NCBI GenBank assembly: GCA_023393475.1
Contig: JAEWLC010000064.1
Span: 17,318 to 81,317 of the forward strand
Reading direction: 5' to 3'
DNA: 64,000 bases
Source of the DNA: Pseudomonadota bacterium
GTDB lineage: Bacteria; Pseudomonadota; Alphaproteobacteria; Rhizobiales; Devosiaceae
A program made the translations under genes and the position numbers. Positions 8,912 to 17,738 of this stretch are shown piece by piece (the stretch's first letter is position 1; each line of letters starts with the position of its first letter). The notes below the pieces were generated by a model. It ran no database searches and was not told where the DNA came from. It saw only the letters and a program-made list of their open reading frames with translations.

Positions 8912-9319
8912 TTATCGGCCCAAAAACTCCGGCCCGAAAGAGTGCGGCAGGAGTTGCGCGATGGTCTGCTCGAGCGGGGTGCCGTCGATGCCGTGCGAAA
9001 CGACGACCACGTCCTGATCGGCGAACTCGCGAATGCGCTGGCGGCAGCCCCCGCAGGGCGTCACCGGCGTGGTGCCGGGACCGGTGGTATAGACGCGCCT
9101 GATGCGCTTGGCACCGCCGGCCAGCATGGCGGCGATGGCCGAGGGCTCGGCGCAGTTGCCGAGGGGATAGGCGGCGTTCTCGACATTGCAGCCGACATAG
9201 ATATTGCCGTCGTCGGCGAGGATGGCGGTGCCGACGTGGAAGTTGGAGTACGGCGCATAGGCCTTGGCGCGAATGGCTTCGGCGGCGGCAAGCAGCTCGG
9301 CGTCACGTGGATGCGGCAT
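8912..9319 (-). CDS. cdd: Cytidine deaminase
   Basis: The enzyme deaminates (deoxy)cytidine to (deoxy)uridine, feeding DeoA and Upp. The 135-residue homotetrameric-type enzyme shows the zinc ligands and catalytic Glu in NCAEPSAI (Cys56, Glu58) and PCGGCRQ (Cys89, Cys92). An open frame runs much further upstream, but that part is the antisense of the permease gene; MPHPRDAELL is the natural start, 2 bases after the permease stop. It is therefore translated as part of the ABC transporter operon. Confidence 0.95.
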   Translation of the reverse strand: MPHPRDAELLAAAEAIRAKAYAPYSNFHVGTAILADDGNIYVGCNVENAAYPLGNCAEPSAIAAMLAGGAKRIRRVYTTGPGTTPVTPCGGCRQRIREFADQDVVVVSHGIDGTPLEQTIAQLLPHSFGPEFLGR

Positions 9320-9321
9320 TC

Positions 9322-10296
9322 TCACCGCTCCTTCGTGTAGGGAATGCCGGCGGCCTTGGGCGCGACGGCGCGGCCGATGAAGCCGGCGAGCAGAACCACC
9401 GTGATGATGTAGGGCAGCATCTGGATGAACTGCACCGGCACTTCGCCGATCACCGGGAACTGGACGCCCTGGATGCGCAGCTGAATGGCATCGAGGAAAC
9501 CAAACATCAGGCAGACGAGCAGCGCCGGCCAGGGCTTCCACTTGGCAAAGATCAGCGCCGCGAGCGCGATGTAGCCGCGGCCGGCCGACATGTTGTTGTT
9601 GAAGCCGGCGGACTGGGCGATCGAGAGATAGGCGCCGCCGATGCCGACCAGCACGGCAGTGATGACCAGCGCCTGGTAGCGCAGCGCGGTGACCGAGATG
9701 CCGGCGGTGTCGATGGCCTTGGGATTTTCGCCGACAGCGCGGAGGCGCAGGCCGAAGCGGGTGCGGAACAGAATCCATGCTGTGATCGGCACGGCGATGA
9801 AAGCGAAATAGGTGATAAGGTTATGGCCCGAGATCAACTCCCAGTAGATCTGGCCGATGACCGGAACATCCTTCAACTCATTGGCGAAGGGCAGCGTGAT
9901 CGGGCTGAAACGCTGGTCGCCCGAGAGCTGGGGGGTATAGCCGCCACGCTTGAACCAGCTCTGGCCGAGGAAGGTCGTGAGCCCGGCCGCGAGGAAGTTG
10001 AGGGCCACGCCCGAGATGGCCTGATTGCCCTTGAAGTTGATCGAGGCAAGGCCGTGGACGGCCGAGAACAGCAGCGCCGCGCCGACGCCGGCGCAGAGCC
10101 CGAACCAGGCCGAGCCGGTGACGGCAGACATGGCAGCGGCGGCGAAGGCGGCGGCAAGCAGCTTGCCCTCTAGGCCGATATCGACGATGCCGGCACGCTC
10201 GGAATAGAGGCCGGCGAGACAGGCAAGGATCAGCGGCACCGCCAGGCGGACCGTCGAATCGAGTACGAGGGTGGCATCAACCAAGAGGTCCATCAC
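9322..10296 (-). CDS. Nucleoside ABC transporter permease (second subunit)
   Basis: This hydrophobic 324-residue inner-membrane protein has about eight to ten transmembrane segments. It is of the BPD_transp_2 type found with BMP-family binding proteins, with the conserved GLYSERAGIVDIGLEGK near residues 26-43. It overlaps the preceding permease by 4 bases and is followed by cdd. It should form the membrane channel with the upstream permease. Context (cdd, deoC, upp, BMP protein) points to nucleosides as the substrate. Confidence 0.9.
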   Translation of the reverse strand: MMDLLVDATLVLDSTVRLAVPLILACLAGLYSERAGIVDIGLEGKLLAAAFAAAAMSAVTGSAWFGLCAGVGAALLFSAVHGLASINFKGNQAISGVALNFLAAGLTTFLGQSWFKRGGYTPQLSGDQRFSPITLPFANELKDVPVIGQIYWELISGHNLITYFAFIAVPITAWILFRTRFGLRLRAVGENPKAIDTAGISVTALRYQALVITAVLVGIGGAYLSIAQSAGFNNNMSAGRGYIALAALIFAKWKPWPALLVCLMFGFLDAIQLRIQGVQFPVIGEVPVQFIQMLPYIITVVLLAGFIGRAVAPKAAGIPYTKER

Positions 10297-11381
10297 TTGC
10301 CTCCGGCCGGTTCAGGTCGCACGAGTATTTTGGCCAACGGTCCGCGCAGCATGTCGCCCATGGCGCCGGTGAAGAGGATGACCAGCGCCTGCAGCGTGAC
10401 GATCATTTCGCGGGTGATGCCCGGCATCTGGAACGCCAGTTCCTGCCCGCCCTGGTAGAGCACGCCGAACAGCAGCGCCGAGAGCGCCACGCCGATCGGG
10501 TGGGCCCGGCCCATGAAGGCCACGGCGATGCCGACGAAGCCGGCGCCGTTGACGAAGTTGAGGATCAGCCGGCCTTGCACGCCGCCGACATTGTTGACCG
10601 CGACCATGGCGGCGAGGGCGCCAGCCATGGCCATGACGATCATGATCATCTTCTGGTTCGAAATGCCGGCATAGGTGGCGGCGGTCGGGTTGTTGCCGAT
10701 GGCGCGGATGGCATAGCCGAACTTGGTGCGCCAGACGATCCAGTAGACGAGGAACAGCGCCGCGATGGCGAGGAAGAACGTGATGTTGACCGGCGAGTTC
10801 TTGAACAGCTCGATGAAGGTTCTCAGCTGCGGCACGCGGGTGATTGCCTCGAGCGGCGCGCTCTCATCGGAATTGACGCCGGCCGGCTTCAGGACGCGGG
10901 TGATGAGGAAGCTCATCAGCGAGACGGCGATGAAGTTGAACAGGATCGTCGTGATGACGATGTGGCTGCCGCGCTTGGCCTGCAGATAGCCCGGAATGAA
11001 GGCCCAGCCGGCGCCGAACAGAGCGCCGACGATGATCATCAACGGGAAGGCAAAGGCCCAATGGATGCCGTTGACGGCGAGGCCGATGAGGATGACGCCG
11101 AGGCCACCGATATAGGCCTGCCCCTCGGGACCGATGTTGAAGAGGCCAGCATGGTAGGCGAGCGACACGGCGAGGCCGGCGAATATGAAGTCGGTCGTGT
11201 AGTAGAGCGTATAGCCGAAGCCGGCGCCGTAGCCGAAGGCGCCATAGAGCATGATGCCGACGGCCTGCAGCGGGTTCTGGCCGACGGCGAGCACGATCAG
11301 GCCGCCGACGAGGAAGGCAAGCACCACGTTCAGCAGCGGCAGGAGGACCACGTCGGCCCAGCGGGGCAGCTGCGCACGCAT
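10293..11381 (-). CDS. Nucleoside ABC transporter permease (first subunit)
   Basis: This 362-residue integral membrane protein has family-typical segments AGLFNIGPEGQAYIGGLG and FVGIAVAFMGRAHPIGV, characteristic of the permease paired with BMP-type binding proteins. Its ATG shares one base with the ATPase stop, and its own stop overlaps the next permease by 4 bases, so the subunits are translationally coupled. Confidence 0.9.
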   Translation of the reverse strand: MRAQLPRWADVVLLPLLNVVLAFLVGGLIVLAVGQNPLQAVGIMLYGAFGYGAGFGYTLYYTTDFIFAGLAVSLAYHAGLFNIGPEGQAYIGGLGVILIGLAVNGIHWAFAFPLMIIVGALFGAGWAFIPGYLQAKRGSHIVITTILFNFIAVSLMSFLITRVLKPAGVNSDESAPLEAITRVPQLRTFIELFKNSPVNITFFLAIAALFLVYWIVWRTKFGYAIRAIGNNPTAATYAGISNQKMIMIVMAMAGALAAMVAVNNVGGVQGRLILNFVNGAGFVGIAVAFMGRAHPIGVALSALLFGVLYQGGQELAFQMPGITREMIVTLQALVILFTGAMGDMLRGPLAKILVRPEPAGGK

Positions 11382-13042
11382 CAGTTGGTGTCCCTGCCGG
11401 TGTTGTTCTTGGGGCTCATCTCGACAAGGGTCTGCTGTATCGGGGTTTCGTGCGGGGGCATGACGCCGGCCGGGCTGGCGGGTGAGTGCGAGCCGGTCAT
11501 CAGCAGGCCCAGTTCGGTTTCGTCGGCCGTCGCGGGATCGGCCTCGCCGACGATCTGGCCGTCGAAGATCACGAGGATGCGGTCGGCGAGCGAGCGTATC
11601 TCGTCGAGTTCGACCGAGACGAGCAGGATGGCCTTGCCCGCATCGCGCATCTTGATGATCTGGTTGTGGATGAACTCGATGGCGCCGATGTCGACGCCGC
11701 GCGTCGGCTGGCCGACGATCAGCACATCGGGGTTGCGCTCCATCTCGCGCGCCAGGACGATCTTCTGCTGGTTACCACCGGAGAAGTTGGAGGTCCTCAG
11801 GTCCTTGTTCGGCGGACGGATATCGAACTTCTTGATGTGCTCGTCGGCGGTCTTGCGGGCGAGTTCGATATCGAGGCCGAGTCCCCCACCGTATTTGTCC
11901 TGGTAGCCGAGGATCGTGTTTTCCCACTCGGAGAAATTGGTCACCAGCCCCATGCGGAGCCGATCTTCAGGCACATGCGCGAGACCGGCAGCGCGGGCGC
12001 GGGCAGCGCCGTCGTCACCTTCAAGCGAAAGCGGCGTGCCCTTGAGGCGCACCGTGCCCGACTTCTGGTCACGCATGCCCGAGATGGATTCGAGCAGTTC
12101 GGACTGACCGTTGCCGGCGACGCCGGCGATCCCGACGATCTCGCCGGCGCGGACCGAGAAGCTGATATCCTTGACGCGCGGCACCTTGAAATCGTCAGTG
12201 ACGACGAGGTTCTCGACCTGCAGCAGGACGTCTCCCGGGTTGGCCGGGCCCTTCTCGACGCGCAGCAGCACGCGGCGGCCGACCATCAGTTCGGCGAGTT
12301 CGCCGGGCGACGTTGACTTCGTCTCGAGCGTCTTGACCATCGCGCCCTGACGCATGACCGACACTTCATCGGTAATGGCCATGATCTCGCGCAGCTTGTG
12401 CGTGATGAGGATGATGGTCTTGCCCTCGTCGCGGAGGGTACGGATCACTTCGAAAAGCTGGTCGGCCTCGTTGGGCGTCAGCACGCCGGTCGGCTCGTCG
12501 AGGATAAGGGTTTCGGCGCCGCGGTAGAGAGCCTTCAGGATTTCGACGCGCTGCTGCTGGCCGACCGAGAGGTTCTCGATCACCGCATCGGGGTCGACGT
12601 TCAGGCCGTAATCGGTCGCGAGCCGCTTGAGCTGCGCCCTGGCCTTGGTGATCGTCGGTGCGAGCAGCGCAGAATCCTCGGCGCCGAGCACGACGTTCTC
12701 GAGGACGGTGAAATTGTCGACCAGCATGAAGTGCTGGTGCACCATGCCGATGCCGAGCCGCAGCGCATGGCGGGAATCTGTGATGGCGTGGGCGACGCCG
12801 TTGACGCGTATCTCGCCCGAGTCCGCAGTGTAGAAGCCATAGAGGATCGACATCAGCGTCGACTTGCCGGCGCCGTTCTCACCCACGATGCCATGCACCG
12901 TGCCGCGACGCACCTTGAGGTTGATGTCGCGGTTGGCGTGCACCGGGCCGAAATGCTTGTTGATGCCGATCAGTTCGATCGCGAGCTGCGAGTCAGCGGC
13001 CCCTTGGGGCCGCTGCTCATTGCTGGGGTCCAGACTTGTCAT
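11381..13042 (-). CDS. Nucleoside ABC transporter ATPase, tandem ATP-binding domains
   Basis: Two fused ABC domains make up 553 residues. The first has Walker A GENGAGKS at residues 54-61, signature LSVGQQQR and Walker B LILDEPT. The second has a degenerate P-loop (GVAGNGQSE), signature FSGGNQQK and VLIVGQPT, where Gln replaces the catalytic Glu. This asymmetric arrangement is normal for BMP-linked (YufO-like) importers. The start at 13042 is used; a longer frame to 13117 would only extend into the 3' end of the binding-protein gene. No strong ribosome-binding site is seen. Confidence 0.92.
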   Translation of the reverse strand: MTSLDPSNEQRPQGAADSQLAIELIGINKHFGPVHANRDINLKVRRGTVHGIVGENGAGKSTLMSILYGFYTADSGEIRVNGVAHAITDSRHALRLGIGMVHQHFMLVDNFTVLENVVLGAEDSALLAPTITKARAQLKRLATDYGLNVDPDAVIENLSVGQQQRVEILKALYRGAETLILDEPTGVLTPNEADQLFEVIRTLRDEGKTIILITHKLREIMAITDEVSVMRQGAMVKTLETKSTSPGELAELMVGRRVLLRVEKGPANPGDVLLQVENLVVTDDFKVPRVKDISFSVRAGEIVGIAGVAGNGQSELLESISGMRDQKSGTVRLKGTPLSLEGDDGAARARAAGLAHVPEDRLRMGLVTNFSEWENTILGYQDKYGGGLGLDIELARKTADEHIKKFDIRPPNKDLRTSNFSGGNQQKIVLAREMERNPDVLIVGQPTRGVDIGAIEFIHNQIIKMRDAGKAILLVSVELDEIRSLADRILVIFDGQIVGEADPATADETELGLLMTGSHSPASPAGVMPPHETPIQQTLVEMSPKNNTGRDTN

Positions 13043-13067
13043 GCGCAGGTCCAACCCGAAGTGGTCA

Positions 13068-14069
13068 TCAGGCCGGGCACGCCTTGTCCGAGCGGAAGTC
13101 GTGGACGACGACGGCACCCGACTTGATGTCGGCGGCGGCCTTCTCGACGGCAGCCTTCATCTCGGGGGTGATCAGCGACGCGTTGTTGTCGTCGAAGGCA
13201 GCGCCCACGCCATCCTCGGCAAGGCCGAGAACGATCAGGCCTGGAGTCCAGGTGCCGGCCTTTTCATCGGCCATGGCATTGTAGGTGGCGACGTCGACGC
13301 GCTTCAGCATCGAGGTCAGCACGTTGCCGGGGTGCAGGTGGTTCTGGTTGGAATCGACGCCGATGCCGAACTTGCCCGCATCAGCGGCAGCCTGCAGCAC
13401 GCCGGCGCCCGAACCGCCCGACACCTGGTAGATCACGTCCACGCCCTGGTCGAGCTGGGACTTGGCGACTTCGGTGGCCTTCACCGGGTCGTTGAAGGCT
13501 TCAAAGCCGGTGCCGACATAGGTCTCGAGGACCTCGATATCGGGCTTCACCGACTTGGCGCCCTGCTTGTAGCCGCAGGCAAAGGCTTCGAGCAGGTCGA
13601 AGTTGAAGGCCGGCACGACGCCGATCTTGCCCGACTCGGACTTCAGCGCGGCGAGAATGCCGACGAGGTACGAGCCTTCCTGTTCCTTGAACACCACCGA
13701 GCGGACGTTCGGCAGGTCGACGACGGTGTCGATAATGACGAACTTGGTGTCGGGGAAATCCGGAGCCACGGTCTTCAGCGCGGTTTCCCACGAGAAGCCC
13801 GGCAGGACGATCGGCGAGTTGCCGCGGGTGGCGAACTGGCGGATGGCCTGCTCGCGCATGGCGTCGCCCGAGATCTCGAGATCCTGGTAGACGCCGCCCT
13901 CGGCCTTGAACTTCTCGGCGCCGGTATAGGCGGCCTCGTTGAACGACTTATCGAACTTGCCACCGCCATCATAGATGAGGGCCGCGTCGGCGAGGGCCGC
14001 GCCGGCGAGCAGCGCAGTGGTGGCCAGACCAGTGGCCAGAGCGGCAAAGTGCCGTTTGAACTTGATCAT
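13068..14069 (-). CDS. BMP-family periplasmic nucleoside-binding lipoprotein or protein
   Basis: This 333-residue solute-binding protein of the Bmp/Med family delivers nucleosides to the ABC permeases. A Sec signal peptide ends near ALLAGAALA at residue 27; there is no lipobox Cys at the cleavage point, so it is probably soluble in the periplasm. The mature start ALIYDGGGKFDKSFNEAA and the internal YQVSGGSGAG are family hallmarks. The ATG at 14069 has GGGAG 6 bases upstream. It is the first gene of the transporter operon; 151 bases of non-coding sequence lie upstream and should hold the promoter. Confidence 0.92.
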   Translation of the reverse strand: MIKFKRHFAALATGLATTALLAGAALADAALIYDGGGKFDKSFNEAAYTGAEKFKAEGGVYQDLEISGDAMREQAIRQFATRGNSPIVLPGFSWETALKTVAPDFPDTKFVIIDTVVDLPNVRSVVFKEQEGSYLVGILAALKSESGKIGVVPAFNFDLLEAFACGYKQGAKSVKPDIEVLETYVGTGFEAFNDPVKATEVAKSQLDQGVDVIYQVSGGSGAGVLQAAADAGKFGIGVDSNQNHLHPGNVLTSMLKRVDVATYNAMADEKAGTWTPGLIVLGLAEDGVGAAFDDNNASLITPEMKAAVEKAAADIKSGAVVVHDFRSDKACPA

Positions 14070-14220
14070 GAAAGACTCCCTGTCTCGCATCGGCAACGGC
14101 TCATGCCGCCCTGACAACCGGTGCGTTGGGGAGGATACAATCTTGCAAAGATGCGCTCGGCAAGGGGGATTCACGCAAAACTTTGACCAAGTGGGCAAAA
14201 TTTGTGGGTGAGGTTTACGT

Positions 14221-14514
14221 TCAAGCGGCGCGGGGACGGATTGCCGCAAGCGGCTGCTTCAGCGCCTCCGCCTGCACGACAAGATCGTAATCGGCCTGCA
14301 GGTTGAGCCACACATTGGGTGTCGTGTCGAAATATTTCGCCAGCCGAAGCGCTGTGTCAGGGCTGATTCCCATCTGTTCCTTGACGATGCGCTCGATCCG
14401 GGTCCGCGGCACGCCGAGCGCCTTGGCCAGCGCACCGGCGGACAGTCCAAGGGGTGCAAGGTACTCCTCGCGAAGGATTTCGCCGGGATGGATGGGCGGG
14501 TCGAACTGAAGCAT
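14221..14514 (-). CDS. higA: HigA-type antitoxin, XRE helix-turn-helix
   Basis: This 97-residue DNA-binding antitoxin begins MLQFDPPIHPGEILREEYL, the standard HigA opening. It is followed by the helix-turn-helix LSAGALAKALGVPRTRIERIV (about 24-44) and PDTALRLAKYFDTTPNVWLNLQ. It would neutralise the HigB toxin encoded 13 bases upstream and repress the pair by binding the promoter. Toxin-first gene order is usual for higBA and unusual among toxin-antitoxin systems. Confidence 0.93.
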   Translation of the reverse strand: MLQFDPPIHPGEILREEYLAPLGLSAGALAKALGVPRTRIERIVKEQMGISPDTALRLAKYFDTTPNVWLNLQADYDLVVQAEALKQPLAAIRPRAA

Positions 14515-14527
14515 CTCTCTCACTCCA

Positions 14528-14809
14528 TCAGTGGTAGTCGACGATCTCGACATCATCCGCCCCACCGGCGGACCAGCGGAAGCAGATGCGCCACTGGTCA
14601 TTGATGCGAATGCTGTGCTGCCCGTCGCGATCACCGGCCAGGGCCTCAAGGCGGTTGCCGGGCGGACTTCGAAGATCCCGAAGTTCGGCGGCAGCATCGA
14701 CCCATTTCAGTTTGCGTCGCGCGGAGGCTACGAGGTCTGCCGGAAACCCCTTGGGCGAACGCCCTGCGGCGATGGCCTCGACGTGCTTGCCCCTGAACGA
14801 CCTGATCAT
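14528..14809 (-). CDS. higB: HigB-type ribosome-dependent mRNA interferase toxin
   Basis: The 93-residue toxin belongs to the RelE/HigB superfamily. The core KLKWVDAAAELRDLRSPPGNRLEALAGDR and the ending HSIRINDQWRICFRW are family hallmarks, with basic and aromatic residues at the expected catalytic surface. Known members cleave mRNA on the translating ribosome. It precedes higA in one operon on the minus strand and is intact, so the pair should be functional. Confidence 0.93.
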   Translation of the reverse strand: MIRSFRGKHVEAIAAGRSPKGFPADLVASARRKLKWVDAAAELRDLRSPPGNRLEALAGDRDGQHSIRINDQWRICFRWSAGGADDVEIVDYH

Positions 14810-14822
14810 TCGTGCCCCTCAC

Positions 14823-14880
14823 CCGTATCATTCACCGATACAGAGGGTCACGTCAAGCGACTGTACCGCTCACAGATACA
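14823..14880 (-). promoter_or_regulatory. higBA promoter with two operator-like repeats
   Basis: Two related 20-21 bp imperfect inverted repeats lie upstream of higB, at 14861-14880 and 14823-14843 (minus strand TGTATC-N7-GGTACAG and TGTATC-N7-GATACGG). A TTGACG -35 (14856-14851) lies between them, and AATGAT (14832-14827, four of six) is the best -10, 18 bases on. The layout fits HigA autorepression. The operator call is inference. Confidence 0.5.
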
Positions 14881-15342
14881 TCACGTCGCCACCGGCGTGA
14901 CCTCGGCGCCCATGGCCTGGCCGAAGCTCTCGAAGAAGCCGTCGATGACCTTCTGTGCGGATTTGCCGATCAGGGACTTGCCGAGTTTCATGATGCCGCC
15001 GTCGGCGCCGCCATCGGCGGCGAAGACGAGGCGGGTGCCGGCTCCCTCGTCGGTCAGCGTGATATCGGCGGCGGCCTCGGCCTTGCCGAGCAGGCCGCCC
15101 CTGCCCTTCCCCGCCAGCGTGTAGCGCTGCGCAGGAACGACGTCGCGCAGTTCGAGATCGCCGGTGAACACGGGTTGCATCAAGCCGAGATTGACCTCGA
15201 TCTCGAGTTCGAGCGTGGTGGGGCCGGTCCAGTCGATGCGGCGGCAGCCGGGGATGATGGCCTTCAGCACGTTGGTGTCGTTGAGGGCCTGCCACACGTT
15301 TTCGCGCGGGGCTGAAACCAGATAGCTGCCACCGAATTGCAT
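14881..15342 (-). CDS. CoxG-like SRPBCC-fold protein
   Basis: This 153-residue protein is of the carbon monoxide dehydrogenase subunit G family (SRPBCC/START fold). Typical features are MQFGGSYLVSAPRENVWQALND at the N-terminus, IPGCRRIDW, and the glycine-rich GLLGKAEAAADITL middle. In CO dehydrogenase clusters CoxG helps enzyme maturation or membrane attachment. No coxSML genes are nearby, so here it is an orphan of unknown role. The start at 15342 has AAGGGA upstream; the longer frame has no support. Confidence 0.85.
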   Translation of the reverse strand: MQFGGSYLVSAPRENVWQALNDTNVLKAIIPGCRRIDWTGPTTLELEIEVNLGLMQPVFTGDLELRDVVPAQRYTLAGKGRGGLLGKAEAAADITLTDEGAGTRLVFAADGGADGGIMKLGKSLIGKSAQKVIDGFFESFGQAMGAEVTPVAT

Positions 15343-15576
15343 AGAAGCGATCCCTTCGTTGCCGCGACCGGACGCATAGCTAGTGCCGGGGAGGAACGAG
15401 GGCAACCGCATCGCCGGGCCGAGGGCGGGGGCAAAGTTCGAGATCCGACCTTTTCATGAGGCTTTTTAGCACCATATGCCGCAAAATAGGCGTGATGCGC
15501 ACGACCAGTGTGGCATCTGCCGCCACTAACGGGAATCATGTCGTCCCAAGGTGACCAACAGAGGAAGAGCGTCCAA

Positions 15577-16764
15577 ATGGCCACTGAAGTAATGGAAAAG
15601 CCCCTGCAGTACCTCGACAAGGCGATGGGGGCCATCAAGGACCTCGGCATCTGGCCCGAGCAGCCCACCGAACAGCCGATCACGGGTCTTCTGAACGAGA
15701 TCACCGGGCTCGACGAGAACAAGGTGATTCTCATCGGCCGCACGCTCACCCAGGCCAGCGCCTTCAATGAAGTGGTGCGCAGCCAGGTTGCCGCGATGAA
15801 GGTCGGCGAGCGCTACGAAGAAATCACCAACGGCTTCAACTCGATCCGCGACGACGCCAAGTCGATGGTCGACCAGCTCGACGACGGCAAGCTCGACCTG
15901 ATGGAGCGCGCGTCGAACGTGTGGATGAAGGTGTCGCGCGGCGATATCGCGACCCGCTTCGACAAGATCCGCAACACCTATCTCGACGTCTCCAAGGAGA
16001 CCAAGAACCAGGTCGACCGCGAGCACGTCATCCTCGAGGCCTATCGCGATTTCCGCGGCGCGCTGAAGCAGGCCGAGGTCATGGCGCTTGAGCTGCTGGA
16101 TACCGCGACCAAGCATCTCGACGAGAAGAAGGCTGAACTGGGCACCGCCTCCGACGCCGTCGCCAATTTCAAGGACGGCACGCCGGCCGATCGCGCCAGG
16201 CTCGAAATGGACCGCGACGAGAAGCTGCGGACGCTGCAGAACGAGGAGCGCCGTTACCAGATCACCAAGGATCTCAGCGACAACCTCACCATCTCCTACT
16301 CCACTTCCGAAGTGGTGATGGCCCGCCTGATGCAGACGACGCAGGCCAAGGAGCGGGTCTACCAGCAGGCGATCAGCTTCTTTTCGACCAACGAGACGGT
16401 GTTTACCGCGCTTTCGGCTTCGTTCACCGGGCTGTTCGGCCTGCATGAATCGACCGAGACGCTGAACGCCATGAAGGAAGGGATGTCGAAGAGCCTCGAG
16501 ACCCTCAGTGAGATCGGCGACCAGGTCGGCGAGGCCGCGGTGCGCGCCGGCTATGGCCCGACCATCCGCGCCGACGCGGTGAAGAAGCTCGTCGACTCGG
16601 TGGTGAACTTCCAGGAAAAGTCCCGCGTCATCATCAACGAGATGCGCGACGCGGCGACGAAGAACTCGGCCGAAATCCGCGACGCGGTGGAAGACGGCAA
16701 GCGCCGTCTGGCGCAGCTTGCTGCAGAGGGCAACGCCCTGCTGCTGGAAGAGAAGAAGGCTTGA
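15577..16764 (+). CDS. Long alpha-helical protein of unknown function, gene 1 of a three-gene cassette
   Basis: The 395-residue product has no signal peptide or membrane segment and is almost entirely predicted helix. Heptad-rich stretches are at about 90-240 and 300-390 (for example KLDLMERASNVWMKVSRGD and SKSLETLSEIGDQVGEAAV). General look and size recall TelA/KlaA-like 'toxic anion resistance' proteins, but I see no decisive motif and do not assign it. The start at 15577 follows a GAGGAAGAG ribosome-binding site; ATGs at 15538 and further upstream lack one. It is followed at 31 bases by the membrane protein of the same cassette. It is divergent from the CoxG-like gene. Confidence 0.75.
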   Translation: MATEVMEKPLQYLDKAMGAIKDLGIWPEQPTEQPITGLLNEITGLDENKVILIGRTLTQASAFNEVVRSQVAAMKVGERYEEITNGFNSIRDDAKSMVDQLDDGKLDLMERASNVWMKVSRGDIATRFDKIRNTYLDVSKETKNQVDREHVILEAYRDFRGALKQAEVMALELLDTATKHLDEKKAELGTASDAVANFKDGTPADRARLEMDRDEKLRTLQNEERRYQITKDLSDNLTISYSTSEVVMARLMQTTQAKERVYQQAISFFSTNETVFTALSASFTGLFGLHESTETLNAMKEGMSKSLETLSEIGDQVGEAAVRAGYGPTIRADAVKKLVDSVVNFQEKSRVIINEMRDAATKNSAEIRDAVEDGKRRLAQLAAEGNALLLEEKKA

Positions 16765-16795
16765 TAGGCAAGGCGGAGCGCAGACTGGCTCGACC

Positions 16796-17734
16796 ATGAG
16801 CACGACGACGGCGACCGAGAAGGCCCCGCTCGACGAGGTAATGCTGGCGATGGACGTGGTCGACACGCTCCGTCACCGGCAGGACCTGGTTGAGCGCGAA
16901 CTCGCGGGTGAGGCGCGCGAGAAACAGCTCATCGACCGGCTGCGCGAAATCTACCACCAGCAGGGCATCGAGGTGACCGACGCCGTCCTGGCGGAGGGCG
17001 TCAAGGCGCTCGACGAGAGCCGCTTCACCTACACGCCGCCCAAGCCGAGCCTCGGCGTCAGCCTCGCCAAGCTCTATGTCGGCCGCAAGAAATGGGGCCC
17101 GGCGGCAATCGGCATCGTGCTGCTGCTGGTCGTGGGGCTAGGTGGCTATTTCCTCGCCTACAAGCCTTTCGAGCAGGCCCAGATCGACGGCGCGCGGATC
17201 GAGCTCAGCGAGAAGCTGCCGGCGCAGATGGATGCGCTCTACCAGTCGATCTTCGAGGAAACCAAGGTGCAGCAGGCGGCGACCACTGCCGAGGCCCTGC
17301 GCGACCGCGGCAAGGTCGCGGCCAGCGAGGGCAACCGGGCGGGAGCCGAACAGGCGATCACCCAGCTGACGGCGCTGCGCGACAGGATCCGCCAGAGCTA
17401 CCAGCTCAAGATCGTCAACCGGCCGGACCAGAAGACCGGCTTCTGGACCTTCCCCGAGGTGAACACCGCGGCGACCAACTACTATGTCGTTGTCGAAGCC
17501 ATCGGCGACGACGGCAAGCCGCTGACCCTGCCCGTCATCAACGAGGAAAACGGCCAGACCGAGAACGTCGCCATCTGGGGCGTGCGGGTGCCCGAGAACA
17601 CCTACAAATCGGTCGAGGCCGACAAGAAGGACGATGGGATCGTGCAGCGCAACGTGCTGGGCATGAAGGAATACGGCTTTCTCGATGTCGACTACGTGAT
17701 GCCGGTGATGAACGGCGCGGTGACCAAGTGGTGA
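16796..17734 (+). CDS. Single-pass membrane protein, DUF6384-like, gene 2 of the cassette
   Basis: The 312-residue protein has a cytoplasmic helical N-terminus (LDEVMLAMDVVDTLRHRQDLVERE, residues 12-35) and a TYTPPKPSLG linker. One transmembrane segment follows at about 101-121, then an external domain. That domain has a helical part (about 128-225) and a beta-rich end (about 230-312, with VNTAATNYYVVVEAIGDDG). The N-terminal part resembles what I know as DUF6384; I am fairly but not fully sure. Its stop is 4 bases before the next ATG. It could anchor the helical first protein and the coiled-coil third protein to the membrane, which is inference from topology. Confidence 0.75.
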   Translation: MSTTTATEKAPLDEVMLAMDVVDTLRHRQDLVERELAGEAREKQLIDRLREIYHQQGIEVTDAVLAEGVKALDESRFTYTPPKPSLGVSLAKLYVGRKKWGPAAIGIVLLLVVGLGGYFLAYKPFEQAQIDGARIELSEKLPAQMDALYQSIFEETKVQQAATTAEALRDRGKVAASEGNRAGAEQAITQLTALRDRIRQSYQLKIVNRPDQKTGFWTFPEVNTAATNYYVVVEAIGDDGKPLTLPVINEENGQTENVAIWGVRVPENTYKSVEADKKDDGIVQRNVLGMKEYGFLDVDYVMPVMNGAVTKW

Positions 17735-17738
17735 GCGC

